43,708 bases of DNA from Sphingomonadales bacterium. Lineage in GTDB: Bacteria; Pseudomonadota; Alphaproteobacteria; Sphingomonadales; Sphingomonadaceae. Of the stretch, positions 1 through 8,053 are shown piece by piece. Position 1 is the first letter of the stretch. Every line of letters starts with the position of its first letter. The stretch lies in contig JAIXQM010000137.1 in the NCBI GenBank assembly GCA_027485735.1, positions 1-43,708 on the forward strand, written 5' to 3'. The translations under genes were made by a program, and so were the position numbers. The notes beneath the pieces are model-generated. The model made no database searches. It saw only the letters and a program-made list of their open reading frames with translations, and was not told the DNA's origin.

Positions 1-128
1 GCCACCGCCACGATCGTGCCCCACTTCTGCTGATCGCTGAGCAACTGCTCGGTCAGCAGGCTGGAGACGTTGAGGCGCAGATCCTTGGCGTAATCCGGCA
101 GGGTTTTGGCGAGTTCGGAAAAGATCAT
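1..128 (-). CDS. ahpD: Alkyl hydroperoxide reductase AhpD (partial, N-terminal 42 residues)
   Basis: Only the first 42 codons are present; the gene runs off the left edge. The reading begins MIFSELAKTLPDYAKDLRLN, which closely resembles the N-terminus of AhpD, a carboxymuconolactone-decarboxylase-fold disulfide reductase that passes electrons to AhpC. The CxxC active site would lie beyond the window. The ATG at 128 is preceded by an AAAGGAAC ribosome-binding site. The gene lies 155 bases downstream of ahpC on the same strand, the order expected for an AhpC-AhpD peroxidase pair. The product should be cytoplasmic. The identification rests on the N-terminus and the neighbouring ahpC. Confidence 0.85.
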   Translation of the reverse strand, partial: MIFSELAKTLPDYAKDLRLNVSSLLTEQLLSDQQKWGTIVAV

Positions 129-251
129 GGGGGTTCCTTTCCCCTCGGCGGGGGAGGGTTGAACGAAGGGGAAGGGGCCGCGACAAAGCCGCGGCTGAGG
201 TCGAACGGGTTCAGCGGGCTTGATCCTCGCCGCCCCGCCTTTGACGAGTCG

Positions 252-277
252 GGGGATAGCACCGAGGCGCTATCCCC
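252..277 (-). other. Intercistronic stem-loop between ahpC and ahpD
   Basis: GGGGATAGC (252-260) and GCTATCCCC (269-277) form a perfect 9-bp stem with an 8-base loop, a few bases past the ahpC stop. There is no T-run after it on the minus strand, so it is more likely an mRNA-stabilising or attenuating hairpin than a full terminator. It could set a higher ahpC than ahpD transcript level; that is inference. Confidence 0.5.
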
Positions 278-283
278 TCGCCG

Positions 284-832
284 TCACGCGGCTGGCTTCA
301 ACGTGTCCTGGCCTTCGGTCCAATTGCACGGGCACAACTCGTCGGTCTGCAGCGCATCGAGGATACGCAGCGTTTCGGCCGGGTTGCGGCCAACGTTCAG
401 GCCGTTCACGGTAATGTGCTGAATCACGTTTTCCGGATCGATGATGAAGGTGGCGCGCAGCGGCACGCCGGCGCCAGCAACGATGATGCCCAGCGCGTCG
501 GCCAGAAGCTTGCTGTTATCGGCCAGCCACGGGAAATCGCAGGCGGCCAGACGCTCGTCGCTCTTGCGCCAGGCGAAGTGCACGAAATCGGTGTCGGTCG
601 AAGCGCCGATCAGCACGGCGTCACGATCAGCAAAATCGCCCTTCAGATCGCCATAGCCGATGATTTCGGTCGGGCAGACGAAGGTGAAATCCTTCGGCCA
701 GTAAAACAGGATCTTCCACTTGCCCGGATAAGCCGTGGTGATGTCCAGCGATTCGCCGTTCGGCAGCGCGGCAACGCCCTGCTGCACGGGGAGATCGAAG
801 GACGGAACTTTATCGCCAACAGTGAGAGCCAT
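284..832 (-). CDS. ahpC: Peroxiredoxin AhpC (mycobacterial-type, AhpD-dependent)
   Basis: A cytoplasmic 2-Cys peroxiredoxin of 182 residues that reduces hydrogen peroxide and organic hydroperoxides. The thioredoxin-like domain carries the peroxidatic cysteine in FVCPTE (Cys53). The C-terminus has two cysteines in ELCPCNW (Cys167 and Cys169). This three-cysteine arrangement is the one known from mycobacterial AhpC, which is re-reduced by AhpD rather than AhpF, and ahpD indeed lies next downstream. The start is the ATG at 832 (MALTVGDKVP); the frame is open further upstream, but that part would run into the promoter. The gene is divergent from oxyR across about 120 bases, so OxyR control is likely. 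Confidence 0.95.
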   Translation of the reverse strand: MALTVGDKVPSFDLPVQQGVAALPNGESLDITTAYPGKWKILFYWPKDFTFVCPTEIIGYGDLKGDFADRDAVLIGASTDTDFVHFAWRKSDERLAACDFPWLADNSKLLADALGIIVAGAGVPLRATFIIDPENVIQHITVNGLNVGRNPAETLRILDALQTDELCPCNWTEGQDTLKPAA

Positions 833-922
833 GAGATGAATCCTTGGTTTTGGGGGGTGTAAACGGGAACCAGCGAGCGCCAGCACGGTTCCATTGGCCT
901 TGCACGAGATAGAAATCCAATC

Positions 923-940
923 GATAATATCGCTATTATC
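923..940. promoter_or_regulatory. Palindrome in the oxyR-ahpC divergent promoter, candidate OxyR operator
   Basis: GATAATA (923-929) and TATTATC (934-940) are perfect inverted repeats separated by TCGC. A further GATAG half-site-like sequence lies at 908-912. The location, about 15 bases before the oxyR ATG and about 90 before ahpC, and the AT-rich GATA/TATC arms fit a LysR-family operator (OxyR sites are built from ATAG/CTAT elements). The exact half-site spacing of the E. coli consensus is not met, so the assignment rests mostly on position. Confidence 0.55.
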
Positions 941-954
941 AATCGAGTTTGTCG

Positions 955-1860
955 ATGACGGCCTTCCTGCCCACACTGAAACAGCTGCAGTATCTCACCT
1001 CGCTGCACATCCACGGCCACTTCGGCCGCGCCGCTGAAACCTGCTTCGTCACCCAGTCCACCTTGTCGGCGGGCCTGGCCGAGCTGGAATCGCTGCTGGG
1101 CGTGCGGTTGGTGGAGCGCAACCGCCGGGTCGTGCGCTTCACGCCAATGGGCGAACGGGTGGTGTCCAAGGCCTATGTTGTGCTGCGCGAGGCCGATGAA
1201 CTGGCCGGGCTCACAGTGGGTGGAGACAAGCCGCTTTCCGGCCCGCTGCGCCTTGGCGTCATCCCCACCATCGCGCCCTATCTGCTGCCACGTGCGCTGC
1301 CCAAGGTGCGGGCCGATTGGCCCGATCTGAAACTGCACTTGCGCGAGGAAATGAGCGGCCCGGCGACCGAAGCCCTGGCGCGCGGCATGTTGGATGTGGT
1401 GCTGCTGGCGCTGCCGTGGGACACGGCGGGGCTCAGTGTGATGCCGTTGTTCGATGATCCCTTCTTTCTGGTGTTCCGCCCCGGCGATCTGCCCGATCCG
1501 CCGCCGGCCGTCGCGCCCGATGCCATTGATCCCCATCATCTTTTGCTGCTGGAGGATGGCCATTGCCTGAAGGAACAGGCGCTTTCCGCCTGTGGCCGTC
1601 CGGAGTTGCGCGCCGATCCCGCCCATCGCGGCACCAGCCTCGTCACGCTGGTGGAGATGGTGGCCGGCGGCCTGGGGCAGACGTTGGTGCCGAAACTGGC
1701 GCTGGATGCCGGCATCCTCACCCACGGTAATCTGATCGCGCGGCCGGTCTCGGGCAACGCCGCCCGCACCGTATCGCTGGTGTGGCGGCACGGTTCCCCA
1801 CGCGAAGCCGAATTCCGCCTTCTGGGCGAATCATTAGTGGCAGGATTGGCGCTGTCGTAA
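955..1860 (+). CDS. oxyR: Hydrogen-peroxide sensor and transcription activator OxyR (LysR family)
   Basis: A LysR-type regulator of 301 residues. The N-terminal winged helix-turn-helix spans about residues 5-62 (HFGRAAETCFVTQSTLSAGL), followed by a substrate-binding-like domain from about 95. The redox pair is recognisable: EDGHCLKEQALSAC places cysteines at 204 and 213, nine residues apart like Cys199 and Cys208 of E. coli OxyR, which form the disulfide that switches the protein on. It is divergent from ahpC, the classic target. The start chosen is the ATG at 955; a TTG two codons upstream (949) is possible. Neither has a strong Shine-Dalgarno sequence. The start overlaps the palindromic promoter region, which would allow autorepression. 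Confidence 0.9.
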   Translation: MTAFLPTLKQLQYLTSLHIHGHFGRAAETCFVTQSTLSAGLAELESLLGVRLVERNRRVVRFTPMGERVVSKAYVVLREADELAGLTVGGDKPLSGPLRLGVIPTIAPYLLPRALPKVRADWPDLKLHLREEMSGPATEALARGMLDVVLLALPWDTAGLSVMPLFDDPFFLVFRPGDLPDPPPAVAPDAIDPHHLLLLEDGHCLKEQALSACGRPELRADPAHRGTSLVTLVEMVAGGLGQTLVPKLALDAGILTHGNLIARPVSGNAARTVSLVWRHGSPREAEFRLLGESLVAGLALS

Positions 1861-1899
1861 GCCGCGGCTATTGTCGGGCGAAACTTGGGAGAGCATCAC

Positions 1900-2874
1900 A
1901 TGAAGGCCGTGCTGTGCGTTGAACATGGGCCACCGGAAAAGCTGGTGGTGAAGGACATTCCCACGCCGGAGCCGGGCCGTGGCCAGGTGCGCATCAGCGT
2001 GAAAGCGGTAGGGGTGAATTTCCCCGACACGCTGATCATTCAGAATCTCTATCAGTTCAAACCGGCGTTGCCGTTCAGCCCCGGCGGCGAATGTGCCGGC
2101 GTGGTGAGCGCGGTGGGTGAGGGCGTTTCCGATATCACGGTGGGCGATGAAGTGATCGCCATGACTGGCCATGGCGCCATGGCCGAGGAAGTGATCGCCA
2201 ATCGCGGCCAGATCGTGAAGATGGCGCCGGGCATGCCGTTCGACGTGGCCGCCGGTTTCACCATGACCTATGGCACCAGCCACCATGCCCTGAAACAGCG
2301 CGGCCAGTTGAAGCCCGGCGAAACGCTGCTGGTGCTGGGCGCGGCGGGCGGCGTGGGCCTCACTGCCGTGGAACTCGGCAAGGTGATGGGCGCCAAGGTG
2401 ATTGCGGCGGCCTCGTCGGACGAGAAACTGGCGCTGTGCAAGGAAATGGGCGCCGACGAGGTGATCAACTACGCCACCGAAGACCTGAAGGAGCGCATCA
2501 AGGCGCTGACCAATGGCCGCGGCGTTGATGTGGTCTATGATCCGGTGGGTGATCGTTATGCCGAGCCGGCCTTCCGCGGCATTGCCTGGAATGGCCGCTA
2601 TCTGGTGATCGGCTTTGCCGCCGGCGCCATCCCGGCGCTGCCGCTGAATCTGCCGCTGATCAAGGGCGCCAGCATCGTTGGCGTGTTCTGGGGCGCGTTC
2701 ACCCAGGCCGAACCGGCGCTGCACCAGCAGAACATGGAAGAGCTGCTGCGCTGGTACGCGGAAGGCAAGCTGAAGCCGCATGTCTCGCGCCATTTCGCGC
2801 TGGATGAAGGCGCCGCCGCCATCCGCTGGATGATGGATCGCAAGGCGCTGGGCAAGATCGTCCTGACCGTCTGA
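1900..2874 (+). CDS. NADPH:quinone oxidoreductase family protein (zinc-free MDR)
   Basis: A medium-chain dehydrogenase/reductase of 324 residues. The GroES-like N-terminal half (GVNFPDTLIIQNLYQFKPAL, FSPGGECAGVV) is followed by a Rossmann domain with the nucleotide motif LGAAGGVGL around residue 150. The Cys/His ligands of zinc alcohol dehydrogenases are absent, which fits the quinone oxidoreductase/crotonase-reductase branch. The substrate cannot be told from the sequence. The ATG at 1900 has a GGGAG ribosome-binding site 8 bases upstream. The aldehyde dehydrogenase begins 12 bases after its stop, so the two probably form a small catabolic or detoxifying operon. Confidence 0.88.
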   Translation: MKAVLCVEHGPPEKLVVKDIPTPEPGRGQVRISVKAVGVNFPDTLIIQNLYQFKPALPFSPGGECAGVVSAVGEGVSDITVGDEVIAMTGHGAMAEEVIANRGQIVKMAPGMPFDVAAGFTMTYGTSHHALKQRGQLKPGETLLVLGAAGGVGLTAVELGKVMGAKVIAAASSDEKLALCKEMGADEVINYATEDLKERIKALTNGRGVDVVYDPVGDRYAEPAFRGIAWNGRYLVIGFAAGAIPALPLNLPLIKGASIVGVFWGAFTQAEPALHQQNMEELLRWYAEGKLKPHVSRHFALDEGAAAIRWMMDRKALGKIVLTV

Positions 2875-2886
2875 GGAGGCACGACA

Positions 2887-4329
2887 ATGGCGCTGCGCGA
2901 CACCTATCCGCTCTATGTGGCCAATGTGCCGGAGCAGCCCAACACCGATCTGGTGGTGACCGACAAGTTCACCGGAAAGCCCGCCACGCGCGTTGCCATG
3001 GCCGATGCCGCCACTATCGATCGCGGCATTGCCGCGGCGGTGGCGGCGGCCGAGCCGATGGCGCGCATGGCGAGTTTTGAACGGCAGGCCGTGCTTGCCC
3101 ATTGCGTGAAACGCTTCACCGAGCGCGCCGACGAACTGGCGCAGGCCCTGTGCATAGAAGCCGGCAAGCCGATCCGCGATTCGCGCGGCGAAGTCGGCCG
3201 GTTGATCGACACGTTCCGCATTGCGGCGGAAGAAAGCGTGCGGATGACCGGCGAGGTGCAGCCGCTCGACATTTCGGCGCGGGCCAAGGGCTATCAGGGC
3301 ATGTGGAAACGCGTGCCGATTGGCCCCTGCAGCTTCATCAGCCCGTTCAACTTCCCGCTGAACCTCGCCGCCCACAAGATCGCGCCGGCCATCGCGGTGG
3401 GCTGCCCGTTCGTGATGAAACCGGCCAGCCGCACGCCCTTGGGGGCCATCATCATCGGCGAGGTGCTGGCTGAAACCGATCTGCCGCCGGGTGCCTTCTC
3501 CATCCTGCCGGCCCACCGCGAAGGGGCGGACCTGTTCACCACCGATGACCGGCTGAAACTGCTCAGCTTCACCGGGTCGCCCGATGTGGGCTGGGATCTG
3601 AAGGCGCGCGCCGGCAAGAAGAAGGTCGTGCTTGAACTGGGCGGCAATGCGGCCGTGGTGATCATGCCCGATGCCGATCTGGATGATGCCGCCGATCGCA
3701 CCGTGTTCGGCGCCTTCTACCAGTCTGGCCAGTCATGCATCGGTGTGCAGCGCATCCTGGTGCATGATGATGTGTACGATGCGTTCAAGGCCAAGCTGGT
3801 CGAACGCACGGCCAAGCTGATCGCTGGGAACCCAAGCGACGAGAACACCTTCATCGGCCCGATGATCGACGTGAAGGAAGCCGCTCGGCTGGAAGGATGG
3901 ATCGTCGAGGCGGTTGCCGGCGGCGCGAAACTGCTGTGCGGCGGACAGCGTGACGGCGCGATGCTGGCGGCAACTCTGCTGGAAGATGTGCCGCGCGGGG
4001 CCAAACTGAACACCGAGGAAGCTTTTGGCCCGGTCGCCTTCTTCACCCGCTTCAAGACGTTCGATGAAGCCCTGCATATCGTGAACGACAGCAAATTCGG
4101 CCTGCAGGCCGGCATCTTCACCCGCGACCTGTTCCAGATGCTGAAGGCCTGGGACGTGCTCGATGTCGGCGGTGTGGTGATCAACGATGTGCCCAGCTAC
4201 CGGGTCGACAACATGCCCTATGGCGGCGTGAAGGATTCGGGCCTGGGCCGCGAAGGCGTGCGCTTTGCCATGGACGACATGACCGAGATCCGGAACCTGG
4301 TGATCAGGCGGCGGCCGCAGGACATGTGA
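2887..4329 (+). CDS. NAD(P)-dependent aldehyde dehydrogenase family protein
   Basis: A complete aldehyde dehydrogenase of 480 residues. Key residues of the superfamily are visible: Asn155 in SPFNFPLN, Lys178 in FVMKPASRTP, the FTGS loop near 228-231, Glu250 in ELGGNA, and the catalytic cysteine Cys284 in SGQSCIG. It oxidises an aldehyde to an acid (or acyl-CoA) in the cytoplasm. Features such as GMWKRVPIGP and the short C-terminus place it near the succinate-semialdehyde or phosphonoacetaldehyde type dehydrogenases, but the substrate is not decided by sequence. The start has a GAGGAGG ribosome-binding site. It follows the quinone oxidoreductase gene by 12 bases. Confidence 0.93.
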   Translation: MALRDTYPLYVANVPEQPNTDLVVTDKFTGKPATRVAMADAATIDRGIAAAVAAAEPMARMASFERQAVLAHCVKRFTERADELAQALCIEAGKPIRDSRGEVGRLIDTFRIAAEESVRMTGEVQPLDISARAKGYQGMWKRVPIGPCSFISPFNFPLNLAAHKIAPAIAVGCPFVMKPASRTPLGAIIIGEVLAETDLPPGAFSILPAHREGADLFTTDDRLKLLSFTGSPDVGWDLKARAGKKKVVLELGGNAAVVIMPDADLDDAADRTVFGAFYQSGQSCIGVQRILVHDDVYDAFKAKLVERTAKLIAGNPSDENTFIGPMIDVKEAARLEGWIVEAVAGGAKLLCGGQRDGAMLAATLLEDVPRGAKLNTEEAFGPVAFFTRFKTFDEALHIVNDSKFGLQAGIFTRDLFQMLKAWDVLDVGGVVINDVPSYRVDNMPYGGVKDSGLGREGVRFAMDDMTEIRNLVIRRRPQDM

Positions 4330-4403
4330 GGCGGCAGACAGTCCCCATTCATCGTTTCACACGCACCTTCCCCCCCAACATCCATCCTGCTAGTAGTGCC
4401 TTC

Positions 4404-5213
4404 ATGCCCCGTCTGAACCGCTCCGCGCTTGCCTTGCTGCTGCTCACCCCGCTGGTGCTCACTGCCTGCGGAGGCGGCCGCAAGGCCAAGAAGGACCAGA
4501 GCTATATCGCGCAGGATGTGGAGACGCTGTACAGCGCCGCGCGCGAAACGCTGGCGAAGCGCCAGTATCGCCTTGCTGGCGCGCAGTTCGACGAAGTGGA
4601 GCGTCAGCATCCCTACAGCGTGTGGGCCCGCCGCGCGCAGCTGATGTCGTCCTTCGCTTATTATGCGGCGGGCGAATATCAGGAAGCCATCGGCGCCGCT
4701 CAACGCTTCCTGTCGCTGCACCCCGGCAGCCGCGAGGCGCCCTATGCCTATTACATGGTGGCCTTGAGCCACTACAACCAGATCATGCCGGTCAACAAGG
4801 ATCAGAAGACCACGCAGCAGGCGCTGGATTCGTTGGGCGAGCTGATCCGCCGCTATCCCAACACCGATTATGCCGCCGATGCCCGGCTGAAGATCGATCT
4901 GGCCCGCGATCACCTCGCCGGCAAGGAAATGGAGATCGGGCGTTTCTACCAGAGTCAGGGCCTGTATCTGGCGGCGATTGTCCGGTTCCGCACCGTGATC
5001 GACAAGTTCGACACCACCAGCCATGCACCCGAAGCATTGCACCGGCTGGTCGAATCCTACCTCGCCATGGGCATCCCGGAAGAGGCCACCAAATCGGCCG
5101 CCGTGCTGGGCAATAATTATCCGGAATCCAAGTGGTACCAACGCAGCTACAAGCTGATCGGCCGCTGGGTACCGGAAGCGCCCAGAAAGTTGGCCAATCA
5201 GGGCGGTCGTTGA
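4404..5213 (+). CDS. bamD: Outer membrane protein assembly factor BamD (lipoprotein)
   Basis: A TPR-type lipoprotein of 269 residues, the essential partner of BamA in inserting beta-barrel proteins into the outer membrane. The signal peptide ends in the lipobox LTAC with the lipidated cysteine at 22. It continues with repeated TPR helices: YSAARETLAKRQYRLAGAQF, the BamD-typical ERQHPYSVWARRAQLMSSFA, and later YPNTDYAADARLKIDLARDH and the C-terminal YPESKWYQRSYKLI. The start is the ATG at 4404, which gives a clean signal peptide; the frame is open back to 4326 but would overlap the dehydrogenase. Its stop overlaps the start of the MAPEG gene. With two TonB receptors in the window the organism clearly makes many barrels. 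Confidence 0.95.
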   Translation: MPRLNRSALALLLLTPLVLTACGGGRKAKKDQSYIAQDVETLYSAARETLAKRQYRLAGAQFDEVERQHPYSVWARRAQLMSSFAYYAAGEYQEAIGAAQRFLSLHPGSREAPYAYYMVALSHYNQIMPVNKDQKTTQQALDSLGELIRRYPNTDYAADARLKIDLARDHLAGKEMEIGRFYQSQGLYLAAIVRFRTVIDKFDTTSHAPEALHRLVESYLAMGIPEEATKSAAVLGNNYPESKWYQRSYKLIGRWVPEAPRKLANQGGR

Positions 5214-5629
5214 TGCCTATACCGGCGACCCTGATCACTGCCGGGCTGCTTGGTCTCGTTTTCCTGGCGCTCACCATCCGCGTTGTCGGACGCCGCGTCT
5301 CCGGCAAGATCATGATCGGTGATGGCGGCGACGGCCAAATGCTTGAACGCATCCGCGCTCACGCCAATTTCACCGAACATGTCCCGCTCACCCTCATCCT
5401 GATGGCGGGCATCGAGATTACCGCCGGCCATCATGCGCCATGGCTATGGCTTTCGGGCGGCCTGTTGGTGCTGGCCCGCATCGCCCATGCCATTGGCATG
5501 AGCCGGCCATCGCCCAACCCGTTCCGGGCCGGCGGCGCACTGATCAGTTGGGGGCTGATCCTGGGGCTGTCCGTATGGGCGCTGTGGCTGGGGTTGGGGC
5601 TTCAGCCGCCATCCCCTGACTATATTTAA
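5213..5629 (+). CDS. MAPEG family membrane protein
   Basis: A small integral membrane protein of 138 residues with four hydrophobic segments: residues about 4-22, 60-78, 80-97 and 110-130. The central signature ERIRAHANFTEHVPL matches the MAPEG family (membrane-associated proteins in eicosanoid and glutathione metabolism), where this helix binds glutathione. Bacterial members are poorly characterised, and glutathione transferase or peroxidase activity is only an extrapolation. The start is the ATG at 5213, whose bases overlap the bamD stop (ATGA), which implies translational coupling. No terminator is obvious in the 42 bases before the convergent gene. Confidence 0.85.
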   Translation: MPIPATLITAGLLGLVFLALTIRVVGRRVSGKIMIGDGGDGQMLERIRAHANFTEHVPLTLILMAGIEITAGHHAPWLWLSGGLLVLARIAHAIGMSRPSPNPFRAGGALISWGLILGLSVWALWLGLGLQPPSPDYI

Positions 5630-5671
5630 CTTTTGCGGGTCGCATTTTTCGAGCCGCGAAGCTGAAAGTGC

Positions 5672-6334
5672 TCAGCCAAGCATCCGATCCGCCACAAAGG
5701 CATTGGCCTGGCGTTCGCGGCCAAAGGTGCTCATCGGGCCGTGGCCGGGCACGAACGCCGTTTCATTGCCCAGCGGCCACAACTTGGTGGTGATAGCTTC
5801 CACCAGATCGTTGAAATTGCCCTTGGGAAAATCGGTGCGGCCGATGCTGCCCTGGAACAGCACATCGCCCACGATGGCCAGCTGCGATGGCGCGTGGTGG
5901 AACACGACATGGCCGGGCGTATGCCCGGGGCAGTGATAGACATCCAGCACCAGCTCGCCCACCGTCACCTGGTCGCCATCGTGCAGCCATCTGTCGGGCG
6001 TGAACGCTTCCGCGCCCGGCACGCCATAGGCAGCACCCTGGGCCGGGTTCATGTCGATCCAGAATTTGTCATCGGGGTGGGGGCCTTCGATCGGCACCCC
6101 CAGATCACGCGCCAACACAGCGGTGAGGCCGCAATGATCGATATGGCCGTGGGTGACGAGCAGCTTCTCGATGGTGACGCCATTGTCGGCGGCGACCTGC
6201 TTCAACCGATCGAGATCGCCGCCCGGATCGGTGAAGGCGCCGCGCATGGTTTTCGTGCACCACAACAAGGTACAATTCTGCTGGAGCGGCGTGACCGGCA
6301 CGATGATGGCTTGCAGGGGCGGCTTGGCTGTCAT
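5672..6334 (-). CDS. Metallo-beta-lactamase-fold hydrolase, glyoxalase II-like
   Basis: A 220-residue MBL-superfamily enzyme. Metal-binding residues are visible: THGHIDHCG (His62, His64, Asp66, His67), the HCPGHTPGH motif further on, GDVLFQGSIGRTDF with a metal-bridging aspartate, and a terminal PGHGP histidine. The short length and GSIGRTDF put it with the YcbL-like type II glyoxalases that hydrolyse S-lactoylglutathione or related thioesters; the substrate is inferred. The protein is cytoplasmic, with no signal peptide. The ATG at 6334 is preferred over a TTG at 6370. It is divergent from the SulP gene, about 120 bases away. Confidence 0.88.
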   Translation of the reverse strand: MTAKPPLQAIIVPVTPLQQNCTLLWCTKTMRGAFTDPGGDLDRLKQVAADNGVTIEKLLVTHGHIDHCGLTAVLARDLGVPIEGPHPDDKFWIDMNPAQGAAYGVPGAEAFTPDRWLHDGDQVTVGELVLDVYHCPGHTPGHVVFHHAPSQLAIVGDVLFQGSIGRTDFPKGNFNDLVEAITTKLWPLGNETAFVPGHGPMSTFGRERQANAFVADRMLG

Positions 6335-6456
6335 GCTGCCATCAGTGGCGAATCCGCAGGCCTCACGCAAGTCGGCTCACACATTGCTGTTCCGTAATGA
6401 CGCGATGCGGCACAGGGCTGCTATCCATTGCCTTATTGTCATATTCGAGGCGTCAG

Positions 6457-8037
6457 ATGCAGGAAAAATCAGGCCTGCTGGCCAGTTGGCGGCAGGATGT
6501 GCCGGCTTCAATCGTGGTGGCGCTGGTGGCGCTGCCCTTGTGCCTGGGGGTGGCGCTGGCATCGGGCGCGCCGCTGATGGCGGGGTTGGTGGCCGGGATT
6601 GTCGGTGGCATCGTGGTCGGTGCGCTCAGTGGTTCGCCGCTGTCCGTGTCTGGCCCGGCAGCCGGCCTTACCACCATCGTGCTGGCCGGGATCACCAGCC
6701 TGCCCAACTTCGAGGCGTTCCTGCTCGCGGTTTGCCTGGCCGGGGTGCTGCAGCTGATCTTTGCGGCGACGCGTGGCGGTGTGATTGCCGAATTCGTGCC
6801 CGGCGCCGTGATCACCGGCATGCTGGCGGCCATCGGCCTGATCCTGATCCTCAAGCAATTGCCGCACGCGGTGGGTTATGATCGCGATCCCGAAGGCGAC
6901 ATGGGCTTCGTGCAGCCCGATGGCGAGAACACGCTCACGGCGCTCAGCCATATTCTCAGCAACAACATCCTGTGGGGCGCTGCGCTGATCGCAGTGGTCA
7001 GCCTGGCCTTCCTGTTCTGGTGGGACAAGGCCAAGCCCAAGGATGGCCCGCTCAAGCTGTTGCCCGGCCCGCTGGTGGTGGTGCTGTTTGCCGTGGCTGC
7101 CAACGAAGCCTTCCGCCAGTTTGCGCCAGACCTGTACATCGGTACCAGCCACCTGGTGCAGGTGCCGGTTTCGGCAACGCCCTGGGCGCTGGCTGATCAG
7201 ATCCGCCTGCCGGATTTCGCCGCCATCACCAATCCCAAGGTGTGGACTGTGGCGCTCACCCTGGCCATCGTTGCCAGCTTGGAATCGCTGCTCAGCGTCA
7301 AGGCGGTCGACGAACTTGATCCCAAGCGCCGGGTGACCGACAAGAATCGCGAATTGCTGGCGCAGGGGGCGGGCAATGTCGTTTCCGGGCTCCTCGGGGG
7401 CCTGCCGGTCACCTCGGTGATCGTGCGATCATCGGCCAATGTCGAAACGGGGGCGGATTCGCGGCTGTCCACCATGCTGCACGGCACCTGGCTGCTGCTG
7501 GGCCTGGCGCTGATGCCGGCCATTCTCAACCTCATCCCGCTCTCTGCGCTTGCCGCAGTGCTGATCGCCACCGGCTACAAGCTGGCCAAGCCGGCGCTGT
7601 TCCTGCAACGCTGGAAGCATGGGCTCAGCCAGTTCATCCCGTTCGTGGTGACGGTGCTGGCGATCCTGTTCACCGATCTGCTGGTGGGCATCGCCATCGG
7701 GCTGGTGGTGGGCATGGGCTTTGTCATCTGGCGGTCCACCGGCAACATCATCACCTATGTCGAATATGGGGAAACCGTGATGGTGCGGGCGCGGCGCAAT
7801 CTCTATTTCATGCACAAGCCGGCGTTGCAGCAGGCGCTGGAGCGGGTGCCGGAGGGTTCGTCGCTGCTGATCGATCTTTCCGCCACCTCCTATGTCGATC
7901 TCGATTGCATCGACATCATCAACGGTTTTGCCAAGGCGGCCCAGTATCGCAGCATCGACGTGAAGATCCGCGCCGATCACACCCGCAAAGCGGCCGACAA
8001 GATCAACGCCCCCATCACCCGCGCCCGCGCGACCTGA
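6457..8037 (+). CDS. SulP family anion transporter, probably bicarbonate
   Basis: An inner-membrane SLC26/SulP carrier of 526 residues with about 10-14 transmembrane segments. Signatures include DVPASIVVALVALPLCLGVA at the start, SVSGPAAGLTT, and DELDPKRRVTDKNRELLAQG, typical of the bacterial branch paired with carbonic anhydrase. A short C-terminal STAS domain lies about residues 440-515 (SLLIDLSATSYVDLDC). Sixteen bases downstream is a beta-carbonic anhydrase, so bicarbonate is the most likely substrate, although sulfate carriers share the fold. The ATG at 6457 has GAGG 6 bases upstream; a longer in-frame extension to 6397 lacks such a site. Confidence 0.92.
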   Translation: MQEKSGLLASWRQDVPASIVVALVALPLCLGVALASGAPLMAGLVAGIVGGIVVGALSGSPLSVSGPAAGLTTIVLAGITSLPNFEAFLLAVCLAGVLQLIFAATRGGVIAEFVPGAVITGMLAAIGLILILKQLPHAVGYDRDPEGDMGFVQPDGENTLTALSHILSNNILWGAALIAVVSLAFLFWWDKAKPKDGPLKLLPGPLVVVLFAVAANEAFRQFAPDLYIGTSHLVQVPVSATPWALADQIRLPDFAAITNPKVWTVALTLAIVASLESLLSVKAVDELDPKRRVTDKNRELLAQGAGNVVSGLLGGLPVTSVIVRSSANVETGADSRLSTMLHGTWLLLGLALMPAILNLIPLSALAAVLIATGYKLAKPALFLQRWKHGLSQFIPFVVTVLAILFTDLLVGIAIGLVVGMGFVIWRSTGNIITYVEYGETVMVRARRNLYFMHKPALQQALERVPEGSSLLIDLSATSYVDLDCIDIINGFAKAAQYRSIDVKIRADHTRKAADKINAPITRARAT

Positions 8038-8053
8038 ACCGGGATTTTCGCCA

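Noticed and set aside
1834..3516. 560-codon minus-strand frame opposite the quinone oxidoreductase and aldehyde dehydrogenase
   Set aside because: Crosses two well-supported genes; His/Arg/Gly-rich shadow.
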